Source of the DNA: Chitinophaga eiseniae
Lineage (GTDB): Bacteria; Bacteroidota; Bacteroidia; Chitinophagales; Chitinophagaceae
Length of the DNA: 64,000 nucleotides
Assembly (NCBI RefSeq): GCF_900167135.1
Contig: NZ_FUWZ01000001.1
Span: 1,162,316-1,226,315, forward strand
Direction of reading: 5' to 3'
Shown here: piece by piece, positions 26,817-35,529 of the stretch
Position numbering within the stretch: position 1 is the stretch's first letter
Layout of the letters: each line of letters opens with the position of its first letter
Notes under the pieces: generated by a model
Told to the model about the DNA's origin: nothing
Database searches by the model: none
Seen by the model: the letters and a program-made list of their open reading frames with translations, nothing else
Translations under genes and position numbers: made by a program

Positions 26817-28097
26817 ATGAAGCGTGCAAATACCGGGGCAACGGAACGGAAGTGGATAACTGTCGCCCTCATCAACCTGATGATCGTGGCATTACTGGGA
26901 TTACTGTTGCGGACCAGGGCCCTGTTTCCGCTACCGGGAATCAATTTTGGTCACTGGTTGTATGCGCATTCTCATTTCGCCTTCGGCGGATGGATCACGC
27001 TTTGTTTATTTACCCTGATGGCCTACCGTTTGCTGCCCGCCGGGAGTAGCGGTAAAAGAATATACCCGGTTTTACTGTCAGGGGTATTCATCAGTTCCGT
27101 GGGCATGCTGCTGAGTTTTCCTGTTCAGGGGTATGCGCTTTTTTCGATTATCTTCTCCACTTTATTCATCGTGTGCACCTGGGCGTTTGGGTGGGTGTTT
27201 ATCCGGGATTTGCTGAAAGCGGGCACGGAGCGGTCGGTCACTCTGCTGGCGGCCGGATCGTTGGTATCCCTGGCGATATCCTGTGCAGGGCCCTTCTCCC
27301 TCGCTTATATGATGGCCACGCATCAGCGGAACACAGTATTCTACCACGATGCCATCTACACCTATTTGCATTTGCAATACAACGGGTTCTTCACCCTCGG
27401 GGTCTTTGCGCTCTTCTGTCACCATCTGGGGCCGGTCACTGCGGAGAAGGTCCGTTTCCGCTTTGCCCTGGCGTTGTGTGCATCGGTGCTGCCAACGTTG
27501 TTTCTTTCCTACCTCTGGCATCAGCCGCCGGCAGTGGTCCGCGTCGTGGCCGGAGCAGGCGGCGTGCTGCTGTTGCTTGTACTGGCCCGCTTCGCGGAAA
27601 TGACCCGTTCTGTGAAGCCGGAGCTGTACAACGTCAATCCCCTGGCACGCCGCATCGGGGCGTTGGCGCTGATGGCTTTCGCCCTCAAAACACTGGCGCA
27701 GTTGCTCACTATTTTCCCGGCTGTCGGCAATGCCGTTTTCGCGAGTCGGCCCATGATTATTATGTACCTGCACCTCGTGATGCTGGGCTTCGTGACCCTC
27801 TACCTATTTGCCCAGCTGCTGTACGCCGGCTTTTTTGTCACCGCGAAAGTACTGGCCGGACTGGGCATGATGGTGTTTATCATCGCCCTGGCGTTTAATG
27901 AGGTATTACTGCTCATGCAGGGACTGCCGGGCGTGTTTAAAGTACCGGTGGACGTATACCTGTGGGGGTTATGGCTGGCCGCTGTGGGGCTTTTGGTGGG
28001 AGCGGGGATGGTAGCGCTGGCGGCGGGGAGGTGTTATTTTTTTACCATTCACTCCTTTGACAAAATTTCTTTATCTTCAAATAGAGATCGTATTTAA
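26817..28097 (+). CDS. Polytopic membrane protein, haem-copper-oxidase/NnrS-like
   Basis: 426 residues with about 12 membrane helices and almost no soluble domain. Histidines sit within or at the ends of helices (GHWLYAHSHFAFGGW; YTYLHLQYNGFFTLG; MYLHLVMLGFVTLY), recalling the haem-ligand pattern of the CcoN/NorB subunit I family and of NnrS, but the full set of copper ligands of an oxidase is not evident. Its promoter carries a relaxed copy of the palindrome found around the nos cluster, which suggests a role in nitric oxide or N-oxide handling. That function is inference; the family is only tentatively recognised. The start is the ATG 22 bp after the -7 element. Confidence 0.6.
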   Translation: MKRANTGATERKWITVALINLMIVALLGLLLRTRALFPLPGINFGHWLYAHSHFAFGGWITLCLFTLMAYRLLPAGSSGKRIYPVLLSGVFISSVGMLLSFPVQGYALFSIIFSTLFIVCTWAFGWVFIRDLLKAGTERSVTLLAAGSLVSLAISCAGPFSLAYMMATHQRNTVFYHDAIYTYLHLQYNGFFTLGVFALFCHHLGPVTAEKVRFRFALALCASVLPTLFLSYLWHQPPAVVRVVAGAGGVLLLLVLARFAEMTRSVKPELYNVNPLARRIGALALMAFALKTLAQLLTIFPAVGNAVFASRPMIIMYLHLVMLGFVTLYLFAQLLYAGFFVTAKVLAGLGMMVFIIALAFNEVLLLMQGLPGVFKVPVDVYLWGLWLAAVGLLVGAGMVALAAGRCYFFTIHSFDKISLSSNRDRI

Positions 28098-28120
28098 CCT
28101 ATATATAAATTCAGATACCG

Positions 28121-28672
28121 ATGAAAAAAAGTATTGGAATTTTCCTGACATTTTTTCTGTTATTGTCTTTCTCTGCATTGTGCGCTCAGGACCTCAAAGC
28201 CCTCCTTACCCGCGATGGCAAAGTTTGTTTTAAACTAAACGTAGAAGGTGTTAACCTGTATGTTAGTTTGGCTGGAAAATTAACGGAGCTGAATGCTAAC
28301 GTCCATTACAATGTCCTGGGCTATATTGACAAAGTCGGTGATGTTGCGGTCGTATGCGATATAAGCGGATTTATTACTAAAGTAGGTTCAACGGAGTTAA
28401 AATACGGATTGTATAAAAGAGTTGAGAAAATTGGTGTCGTCCACTTTAGCTACGGCGTGGATGGAAGACTGGACCATATTAATGATAAGGTGATTAATTA
28501 TGATCTAATGAGCGGTAAGGTTAACAAAATTGACAATGCTGTCGTGTTTTATAATCAGGCAGGAGAAGTAGATAACATTGTGGATAAAGATGGATTAATA
28601 TCTTTTATACCAGATCTGAGCGAGAACCGCGCAGGAGAGATGAAACCATACTGGATAAAGTATAATAACTAA
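28121..28672 (+). CDS. Secreted protein of unknown function
   Basis: 183 residues with a clear signal peptide (about 1-22, ending ALCAQ). The mature part is built of short beta-strand repeats of the pattern K-[VI]-[GD]-x-[AV]-V-x-[FY]/D (KVGDVAVVCDISGFITKVG; RVEKIGVVHFSYGVDGRL; KVNKIDNAVVFYNQAGEV), suggesting a small beta-solenoid or sheet. No catalytic motif was recognised and the family is unknown to me. Codon third positions are more AT-rich than in the neighbours, so it may have been acquired recently. It starts 23 bp after the membrane-protein gene and might be read from the same transcript. Confidence 0.7.
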   Translation: MKKSIGIFLTFFLLLSFSALCAQDLKALLTRDGKVCFKLNVEGVNLYVSLAGKLTELNANVHYNVLGYIDKVGDVAVVCDISGFITKVGSTELKYGLYKRVEKIGVVHFSYGVDGRLDHINDKVINYDLMSGKVNKIDNAVVFYNQAGEVDNIVDKDGLISFIPDLSENRAGEMKPYWIKYNN

Positions 28673-28865
28673 TTGTTGTATATCGCCATAACCCATACCT
28701 GACGCCGTTGCTTTAACAAGATAAATTTGCCAAATTTTATCAACCCCTCCCAACTTTGCCTCGTATTATGTAAATTCGCCATGTCCATTTATCTATTCGC
28801 GCTTCGCCCGCCATGGGCGGAAGCCGGCCATCAATGAAAAACCTTTCAACAACGACGCGCTTATC

Positions 28866-29462
28866 ATGAACGAACTGGCAGCTGAACCTATAACATGGTG
28901 GAAATCATTCCTGGGAGGGGATAAAGACGCGCTGTCGTCCCTTTACCGGCATTATTTCCCGGTGTTATATGAATATGGCGTTCGGCTGCACGACCAGGAG
29001 GAGCTGGTAAAAGACTGTATCCAGGACCTGTTTGTTAAACTCTGGACGAACCGCAGTACCATACAGCAGGCCCGGGACCCCCGCCTGTACCTGTTGATAG
29101 CCCTCCGGGGCGGTATTTATAATAAACTGAGACCGGCAGGTATCCGGAAAGTGGTCCCTTATGAACCGCACCACGATTTCCGGTTGACATTCTCTGCCGA
29201 ATCGGCCTATGTAAAAAAGGAGGCCGCGGGACTACAGTCCCAACAGCTGCTGCAGGCGCTGGAGAAACTGAGCGCCCGGCAGAAAGAGATCATTTACCTG
29301 CGTTTTTATGAGGAAATGGAATACGATGATATTTCCGCTGTCATGGGAATTTCTGTTAAAGCGGCCTATAAACTGTATGCCCGTGCGCTGGAAGCGTTAC
29401 GCGGGGTACTGAACATATCTATGTCCGCGCTGTTGCTGTTGCTGGCACAGCATAAAGCCTGA
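28866..29462 (+). CDS. ECF RNA polymerase sigma factor (SusCD locus 2)
   Basis: 198 residues: region 2 (about 15-85, DALSSLYRHYFPVLYEYG; VKDCIQDLFVKLWTNR) and region 4 (about 125-180, LSARQKEIIYLRFYEEMEYDDISAVMGISVKAAYKLYARAL), as in the Bacteroidota FecI-like expansion. It is encoded directly before its presumed FecR partner on the same strand. A hydrophobic C-terminal tail (ISMSALLLLLAQHKA) resembles those of the two other SusCD-linked sigmas here. TAAATTTG at 28722-28729 fits the -7 consensus but would give a leader of about 130 nt. Confidence 0.92.
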   Translation: MNELAAEPITWWKSFLGGDKDALSSLYRHYFPVLYEYGVRLHDQEELVKDCIQDLFVKLWTNRSTIQQARDPRLYLLIALRGGIYNKLRPAGIRKVVPYEPHHDFRLTFSAESAYVKKEAAGLQSQQLLQALEKLSARQKEIIYLRFYEEMEYDDISAVMGISVKAAYKLYARALEALRGVLNISMSALLLLLAQHKA

Positions 29463-29576
29463 TTTTTTCCGGTTTGCTGAAAAAAAATTAAAAAACTTTG
29501 GGAAACGTGGGGTGTTTTATCCGCTTGCGGCTGTCCTGTATGCCTGGAACGTCAAAAAAAATTAAAAGAGAAGGTA

Positions 29577-30605
29577 TTGGACTATCATCACTATGACAAG
29601 AACGACTTCCTGGAAGACGCTTCCCTGCTCGCTTATGTGAAGGGAAATGACCCTGTCGTTACACGTTTTTGGGAAGATTGGGCGCAGCAGCAACCGCCTA
29701 ATATCGGCGAGTTCAGGAAGGCGGTGTTCCTGTTACGCCACCTGCTGTCCGCCGAAAGGATCAACGCCCGGCCCGGGACGGAGCAGGAGCTATGGGGTCG
29801 TATTTCACAAACGATAGATACCGCAGCGGCCACGCCGGTACGCCGTATGGGCCTACGCCGCTGGATAGCCGCGGCTGCCGTATTCCTGTTGCTGGCAGGC
29901 GCGGGGATAGGGTATTACATTTACCGGTATACCGGCACACAGATCGCGGTCTACGCTGCCTATGGGACAAAAAAACAGATCATCCTGGCAGATGCTTCCA
30001 TGGTAACGCTCAACGCCAATTCCAGTCTGCGTTATGCCCGCCACTGGGGCAAAAATAGCGTACGGGAGGTATGGCTCGACGGGGAGGCTTACTTTGAAGT
30101 AAAGCACCTGAAAGACGACGCACTCCCGCTGAAAGCCGGGGAACGTTTCCTCGTGCATGCCGGAAAACTGGACATTGAAGTACTGGGTACCACCTTTAAC
30201 GTGAAGGACCGCCGCGGCATTACCACCGTATACCTGAAAAACGGCGTAGTGAAAGTAGGTACCAATGCCACCGATGCACTGAACATACAGCCCGGGGAAG
30301 AAGCCGAGTACCGGCAGCAGGAAGGACTGCTCACCAAGCACCCCGGTGACGCCGGCGCCGCCGCCTGGCTGGACAATAAAATGGTACTGCATAATACGCC
30401 GGTCAAAGAAATTGTACAGGTGCTGGAAGACAGTTACGGCTATAAGGTGGTGCTGACAGATACCGCCGTCGCCAACCGCAAAATCAATGGGGTCCTGCCA
30501 TTAAAAAATACCGAAACACTATTGTACATACTATCCAACATGCTGGATGTGGATATAAACGTCAATAAATCGGACAGCACGCTGCTGTTCAGGCCTGGTA
30601 AATAG
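29577..30605 (+). CDS. FecR-family anti-sigma factor (SusCD locus 2)
   Basis: 342 residues from a TTG start; no ATG lies near, the purine-rich GAGAAGG is 5-10 bp upstream, and the N-terminus MDYHHYDKNDFLEDASLLAYVKG is full-length for this subfamily. One membrane segment at about 88-110 (WIAAAAVFLLLAGAGIGYYIY), a periplasmic FecR domain (LADASMVTLNANSSLRYARHW; GEAYFEVKHL; VLGTTFNVKD) and a DUF4974-type end (VLEDSYGYKVVL). Expected to hold the upstream sigma factor at the membrane until the SusC partner signals. Lies 33 bp before susC. Confidence 0.92.
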   Translation: MDYHHYDKNDFLEDASLLAYVKGNDPVVTRFWEDWAQQQPPNIGEFRKAVFLLRHLLSAERINARPGTEQELWGRISQTIDTAAATPVRRMGLRRWIAAAAVFLLLAGAGIGYYIYRYTGTQIAVYAAYGTKKQIILADASMVTLNANSSLRYARHWGKNSVREVWLDGEAYFEVKHLKDDALPLKAGERFLVHAGKLDIEVLGTTFNVKDRRGITTVYLKNGVVKVGTNATDALNIQPGEEAEYRQQEGLLTKHPGDAGAAAWLDNKMVLHNTPVKEIVQVLEDSYGYKVVLTDTAVANRKINGVLPLKNTETLLYILSNMLDVDINVNKSDSTLLFRPGK

Positions 30606-30638
30606 TATTGTGTAAAAAACGTTAACCGTCCTCTTTCG

Positions 30639-33600
30639 ATGAAAAAAATGCTACTGATTGGTAGTCACCTGCTGTTGCTATTATTGTGCATGATCACGTT
30701 TTCGGCCGTGGCACAGAAAAAGATGCCGCTGGTACAGGCGCTGGACAAAGTTTCAGCCGCCCTCGGCACCCGTTTCGTGTATGAAGCGTCCCTGCTGGCC
30801 AATAAAACCACCACCGCCGACCTCAGCGACCTGAAAAATAAACAGGTGGAAGAAGTGCTGAAAGCCATCCTCTATCCCAATGATCTGCTATTCCTGTATG
30901 TAGATAAAAACCACTACACCATTGTAGCACGGAAGATGAAGTCTAAAGGCGGAGACCAGTTGCAACCTGACGACGATGTGACTGTTCCCGGCGGTTCCAT
31001 GCGGCAGCTGCGCGGCAAGGTGATGAGCAACTACAACGAACCGCTGGCAGGCGTCACCATCAGGGCTGGCAGTTATGCCGGCATTACCAACAACGAGGGC
31101 GACTTTACGCTCCGGGTGGGCCCGCAGGAAACAGTCCTTGATGTGACGGCCATTGGCTGGCAGCCCGTGCATATCGACATCTCCCCGAAAAATGGTTCGT
31201 GGTACCCCATTACCATGCAAGCCTCTACCAGCCTGCTGAAAGAGGTCGCCATTATATCTACCGGCTATCAGAAAGTCGAAAAATCACAACTCACGGGTGC
31301 TGCCAGCACCATCGCAGCCAGGGAGTATGATCAGCGTACAGCCGTTACCGGTAACTTCCTCGAAAACCTGGAAGGCAAGGTCCCCGGCCTGGTATACAAC
31401 AGCCTCTCCAAAGAGCTGTCCATCCGGGGCGTGTCCACCTTCGACGCGGTGAAACGACCGTTGATAGTGATCGACGGCTTCCCCACCGAAATAGACATCA
31501 CTACCATTAATCCCAACGATATCATCTCTGTATCTGTGCTGCGCGATGCCGCTGCCGCAGCCATCTATGGCGTGCAGGCTTCTAACGGGGTAATCGTCAT
31601 CGAAACCAAGAGGGGCAAAAGCGGAAAACCGGTCTTCAGCCTGCGCGCTACCTATGCGTTGCAGGCTAAACCGGATTTCGGATACCTGCATTATACCGGC
31701 TCAACAGAATATGCGCAGCTCATGAAAGACAGGGTCATGCTGGGAGGCTATTCCCGCCGCAGTTACCGCCAGGGCACAGGCATTGATCCGATATACGACC
31801 TGCTGTTCCGTGTAAAAGAAGGCACCATGACCGCTGATGCGGCCGACCGCCAGATCGCGGAAATTGCCGGTTACAACAACATGGCGGAATACAGGCGGCT
31901 TTTTTTTCAGACCAGAACAGCCCAACAACTGGACTTTGATGTGAGTGGCGGCAATGAAAAAAGTACCTACCTGCTGGGTATCAACTACGTCGGGGAAGCC
32001 CTCACCCAAAGACGCTCCGATAACCAACGTTTTGTCCTGAACTTTGCCAACACCTACAAATTCACCGACCGTTTATCTTTCGATTTCCGGGCCGTGTACA
32101 ACAACAGCGTTAACAAGAGCGGCAAGGCGGTGCCCTATACAGATGTGCCACCGCATCAGCGCTTTACGGATGAACAGGGCAACGCCCTGCCTTCGTTTTA
32201 TGGCCCGAATCGGGAGTCTGTTTCTGTCCGCAGCGTAACCCAGAACGAAATCATCAAAAGCCTCGGCCTCTACGATCAGCTGTATTATCCCTACGAAGAA
32301 CCGCTTAACACCACTACAAAAATCAACCTGTCGGCTTTACGGCTGCAAGGCCGCCTCAACGCCACACTCACCAAATGGCTCACACTGGACGTAGGCGGCG
32401 CCTACGAAAATCAGCAAACGGGCAACGGCTACCTGAGAACAGAAAAAGCATACACCGTTCGCCGGCTGCTCAATACCCGTGCCCAGAAAGATCCTGTCAC
32501 AGGAAGACCATTGTTTGTTGATCTTCCTCAGGGTGGCATTTATACGATCGACAATATTAAAAGCAACGCCTATACAGTACGCGGCCAGTTAAACCTCAAC
32601 AAGGATTTTGGCGCCAAACACAATCTCTCTGCCATCGCCGGTATTGAACAGCGGAAACGCACGGAATCGGGCATCAAAAGTTCCTACTTCGGTTACGACG
32701 GGCAGTCACTGATCAATAAGCCTATCAATATGCAGGCACTGAGCCAGTATGGGCCGCCGGCATTCAGAGAAACCGGCTTCCTGGCGGCCACTTTTTTTAT
32801 CGAAGATTATTTTAAAGAGACCAGCCTCGACAGAAGATTTATGTCGTACTATGCGCAGACTACCTATATCTATGACGACAAATATGTCGCTACCGGCAGT
32901 TTTCGTATCGACCAGTCCAACCTGTTCGGCGCCGATCCCGCCTATAAAAATAAACCACTATGGTCTGTCGGCGCCAGCTGGCGTATGCATGAAGAGAATT
33001 TTCTGAAAACAGTCCGCTGGCTGGATAACCTGCAACTGCGTATTGCCACGGGATTTAATGGTAATGTGCCTTCCACTGTCAGCGGCCCATTTCTGCTGCT
33101 GAACACGATCATCAACGTGATACCCATGGTGCCCGTGTCTTCTTCCGATGTGCTGTCTCCCGAAAACCAATCCATCCGCTGGGAAACAACCCGCAACTTC
33201 AACGTAGGACTGGACTATGCGTTGTTTAATAACCGTATCTCCGGAACGGTGGATATCTATACAAAACGGGCGGAAGATGTGTTTGGCGCCGTGTCTTCAG
33301 ACCCCACCACAGGCTTTAACGGATATAACGCCAACACGGCATCTATCAGCAACAACGGCCTGGAGTTGATGATTAACAGCATTAATGTTAAAACAAAACG
33401 TTTTAATTGGCAAACACAGCTGACGGTCGCCTTTAACCGGAACAAGGTATTGAAGGTAATGCCTACCGACGCCAGGGCATCGGTGGATATGGTTTCCGGC
33501 GTACTGGCGCAGGAAGGATACCCCATCAACGGATTGTTCAGTTACCGCTATGGCGGGCTCAATGAACTGGGGCAGCCATTTGTATACAACCGCAACAAAG

Positions 33601-34187
33601 AGAAAAAAGTCATGAACACCAACGGAGACCAGATCGTGGACGTAGATTTCAATGATTTGGTTTTCAGTGGTACCACCACCCCAAAATATGCGTTGGGACT
33701 GAATAATCAGTTTACACTGGGAAGTTTTGATCTGTCATTCCTCTTCATGTATTATGGTGGCCATGTCATGCGTATACAGCCACCGGATCCCGATGATATT
33801 GCCTTTTCTTATCCATTGCAGGGAGCTGCCAACTTCTGGAAAAAGCCCGGTGATGAAAACCATACCGGCATTCCCGGTTACCCGGTGTACGGCTCGCCCG
33901 GCGATTACGATTACACCGCGCGGTACGCTTATACCTTCGCGGATAAGTTTGTTCGCAAGGCTGATTATATCCGGCTGAGAGATCTGGTGCTGACCTATAA
34001 CCTTAAATCAGCGTTTTTGCAACGGAGCGGTCTTACCCGCACACAGATAAGACTGCAGGCGCAGAACGTATTTCATTATACTTTCAGCGGAAATGACATA
34101 GACCCTGAAGCCATTGATCCGGTTTCGGGAGAGCGGAGATTACCGGTACAACCGTTTTACAGCTTTTCTCTTTACACTAACTTCTAA
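30639..34187 (+). CDS. SusC/RagA TonB-dependent receptor with STN domain (locus 2)
   Basis: 1182 residues. Signal peptide (about 1-25, ending SAVAQ), STN domain (about 28-105; VSAALGTRFVYEASLLANKTTT), carboxypeptidase-regulatory-like domain (about 125-200; LRGKVMSNYNEPLAGVTIRAG), plug (about 215-330; VPGLVYNSLSKELSIRGVSTF, PLIVIDGFPTE) and barrel ending YSFSLYTNF. It is a clear paralogue of the locus 1 receptor (both share a DQSNLFG[AT]DP[AR]-type barrel segment). Ligand unknown. Transducer of the adjacent sigma/FecR pair and barrel partner of the SusD protein encoded 10 bp downstream. Confidence 0.94.
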   Translation: MKKMLLIGSHLLLLLLCMITFSAVAQKKMPLVQALDKVSAALGTRFVYEASLLANKTTTADLSDLKNKQVEEVLKAILYPNDLLFLYVDKNHYTIVARKMKSKGGDQLQPDDDVTVPGGSMRQLRGKVMSNYNEPLAGVTIRAGSYAGITNNEGDFTLRVGPQETVLDVTAIGWQPVHIDISPKNGSWYPITMQASTSLLKEVAIISTGYQKVEKSQLTGAASTIAAREYDQRTAVTGNFLENLEGKVPGLVYNSLSKELSIRGVSTFDAVKRPLIVIDGFPTEIDITTINPNDIISVSVLRDAAAAAIYGVQASNGVIVIETKRGKSGKPVFSLRATYALQAKPDFGYLHYTGSTEYAQLMKDRVMLGGYSRRSYRQGTGIDPIYDLLFRVKEGTMTADAADRQIAEIAGYNNMAEYRRLFFQTRTAQQLDFDVSGGNEKSTYLLGINYVGEALTQRRSDNQRFVLNFANTYKFTDRLSFDFRAVYNNSVNKSGKAVPYTDVPPHQRFTDEQGNALPSFYGPNRESVSVRSVTQNEIIKSLGLYDQLYYPYEEPLNTTTKINLSALRLQGRLNATLTKWLTLDVGGAYENQQTGNGYLRTEKAYTVRRLLNTRAQKDPVTGRPLFVDLPQGGIYTIDNIKSNAYTVRGQLNLNKDFGAKHNLSAIAGIEQRKRTESGIKSSYFGYDGQSLINKPINMQALSQYGPPAFRETGFLAATFFIEDYFKETSLDRRFMSYYAQTTYIYDDKYVATGSFRIDQSNLFGADPAYKNKPLWSVGASWRMHEENFLKTVRWLDNLQLRIATGFNGNVPSTVSGPFLLLNTIINVIPMVPVSSSDVLSPENQSIRWETTRNFNVGLDYALFNNRISGTVDIYTKRAEDVFGAVSSDPTTGFNGYNANTASISNNGLELMINSINVKTKRFNWQTQLTVAFNRNKVLKVMPTDARASVDMVSGVLAQEGYPINGLFSYRYGGLNELGQPFVYNRNKEKKVMNTNGDQIVDVDFNDLVFSGTTTPKYALGLNNQFTLGSFDLSFLFMYYGGHVMRIQPPDPDDIAFSYPLQGAANFWKKPGDENHTGIPGYPVYGSPGDYDYTARYAYTFADKFVRKADYIRLRDLVLTYNLKSAFLQRSGLTRTQIRLQAQNVFHYTFSGNDIDPEAIDPVSGERRLPVQPFYSFSLYTNF

Positions 34188-34197
34188 TCCTGTTGAT

Positions 34198-35526
34198 ATG
34201 AAGAACATATGGATGATCATAGCGCTGATGACAATAGGTGGCAGCGCATGCAACAAGTTCCTCGAGGTAAAACCCAAAGGGGTGGTGATTCCTGAAAAAC
34301 TGTCGGACTTCGAAGGGTTGCTGAACTCCCGCACCATGATATTCACTTTCCCGTCAACACTGTTATATTGTACCGATGATTATTTTGGTGAATATAATGA
34401 GCAGGAGCGGAATCTACAGGCCAATGCCTACTACTGGCGGCGCGATATTGATCCCAATGAGCAGATCAGCCCTGCCATATGGGGAGACGGGTATAAGATT
34501 GTATACGATGCCAATATCATCATTAATAATGTGATGAAGGCAACTGAAAGTAACGAACAACAACGCAGACAGATATTAGCAGAGGGACTGGCAGCGAGGG
34601 CGGAGATATATTTTACCATGCTGACAGCCTTTGCCAAAGCGTATAATCCGGCTACCGCCAGTGACGATCCGGGACTACCACTGGTAACTGCTACCAACGT
34701 AACAGAAAAAATTCCCCGGCGCTCTTCTGTACAGGCCACCCTGGATTCGCTGGTACGCGATCTGCAACTGGCCATCCCTATGCTGCCTGAACAGAATATT
34801 AACCGTTATCGCTGTACGAAATATGCTGCCAGCGGCATGTTATCCCGCATTTACCTCTATATGGGCAACTATGCGGAAGCCGACCGCTTTGCGGACAGTG
34901 CATTACAAGCAAGGCATGAACTGCTGGACTATAACAATTATGAAAGCGCTCTCAGTTTACCGCAGGCGGATATAAACCCGGAAGTACTGTGGCAACGCTC
35001 CTCAGATGATTATAAGGTGCCCGGCGAGATGTTGTATTCAGACACGTTGAAAACCCTTTTTCATGAAGGGGACCTACGCTATCGCCTCCTGACGATTGAG
35101 TTGCCTGAAGGTATTGTGAGGGCCGGCACTTCCGGCTTTGCCAATTTCGGCATTACTTTCCCGGAGTTATACCTGACACGCGCAGAAGTGGCCGCCAGAA
35201 AAGGAAATATCCCCGTCGCCATGGACTTCGTCAACCTTCTCCGTAAAGCACGCTTCGAAACAGACCGCTATGCACCTTTAGCGGCTGTTACGGAAGAAGA
35301 AGCGCTGGACATCGTACTGGCGGAACGCCGCCGGGAAATGGCCTTCAGCGGCCAGCGCTGGATGGACATGAAACGACTGGACCGTGAAGGTAAAATGCCG
35401 GCCATCAAACGGGTAAGCAGAGAAACTGGCGCCGTGATCACCATCCTCGAACCTAATAGCAGCCACTACACATTCCAGATACCCGCCAGAGTAAAGAAAT
35501 TTAATCCCGATATGGCTATCAACTAA
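34198..35526 (+). CDS. SusD/RagB-family surface lipoprotein (locus 2)
   Basis: 442 residues from the ATG at 34198; the frame is open upstream to 34114 within susC, but only this start gives a lipoprotein signal (MTIGGSACNKFLEVKPKG, Cys about 17). Helical repeats (LAEGLAARAEIYFTMLTAFAKAYNP; ASGMLSRIYLYMGNYAEADRFADSAL) and the C-terminal ALDIVLAERRREMAFSGQRWMDMKRLD block identify SusD. Surface ligand-binding partner of the preceding SusC. Confidence 0.94.
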   Translation: MKNIWMIIALMTIGGSACNKFLEVKPKGVVIPEKLSDFEGLLNSRTMIFTFPSTLLYCTDDYFGEYNEQERNLQANAYYWRRDIDPNEQISPAIWGDGYKIVYDANIIINNVMKATESNEQQRRQILAEGLAARAEIYFTMLTAFAKAYNPATASDDPGLPLVTATNVTEKIPRRSSVQATLDSLVRDLQLAIPMLPEQNINRYRCTKYAASGMLSRIYLYMGNYAEADRFADSALQARHELLDYNNYESALSLPQADINPEVLWQRSSDDYKVPGEMLYSDTLKTLFHEGDLRYRLLTIELPEGIVRAGTSGFANFGITFPELYLTRAEVAARKGNIPVAMDFVNLLRKARFETDRYAPLAAVTEEEALDIVLAERRREMAFSGQRWMDMKRLDREGKMPAIKRVSRETGAVITILEPNSSHYTFQIPARVKKFNPDMAIN

Positions 35527-35529
35527 CCT

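Noticed and set aside
28801..28830. GC-rich inverted repeat upstream of the sigma gene of locus 2
   Set aside because: The arms are offset and imperfect; no regulator or terminator pattern could be supported.
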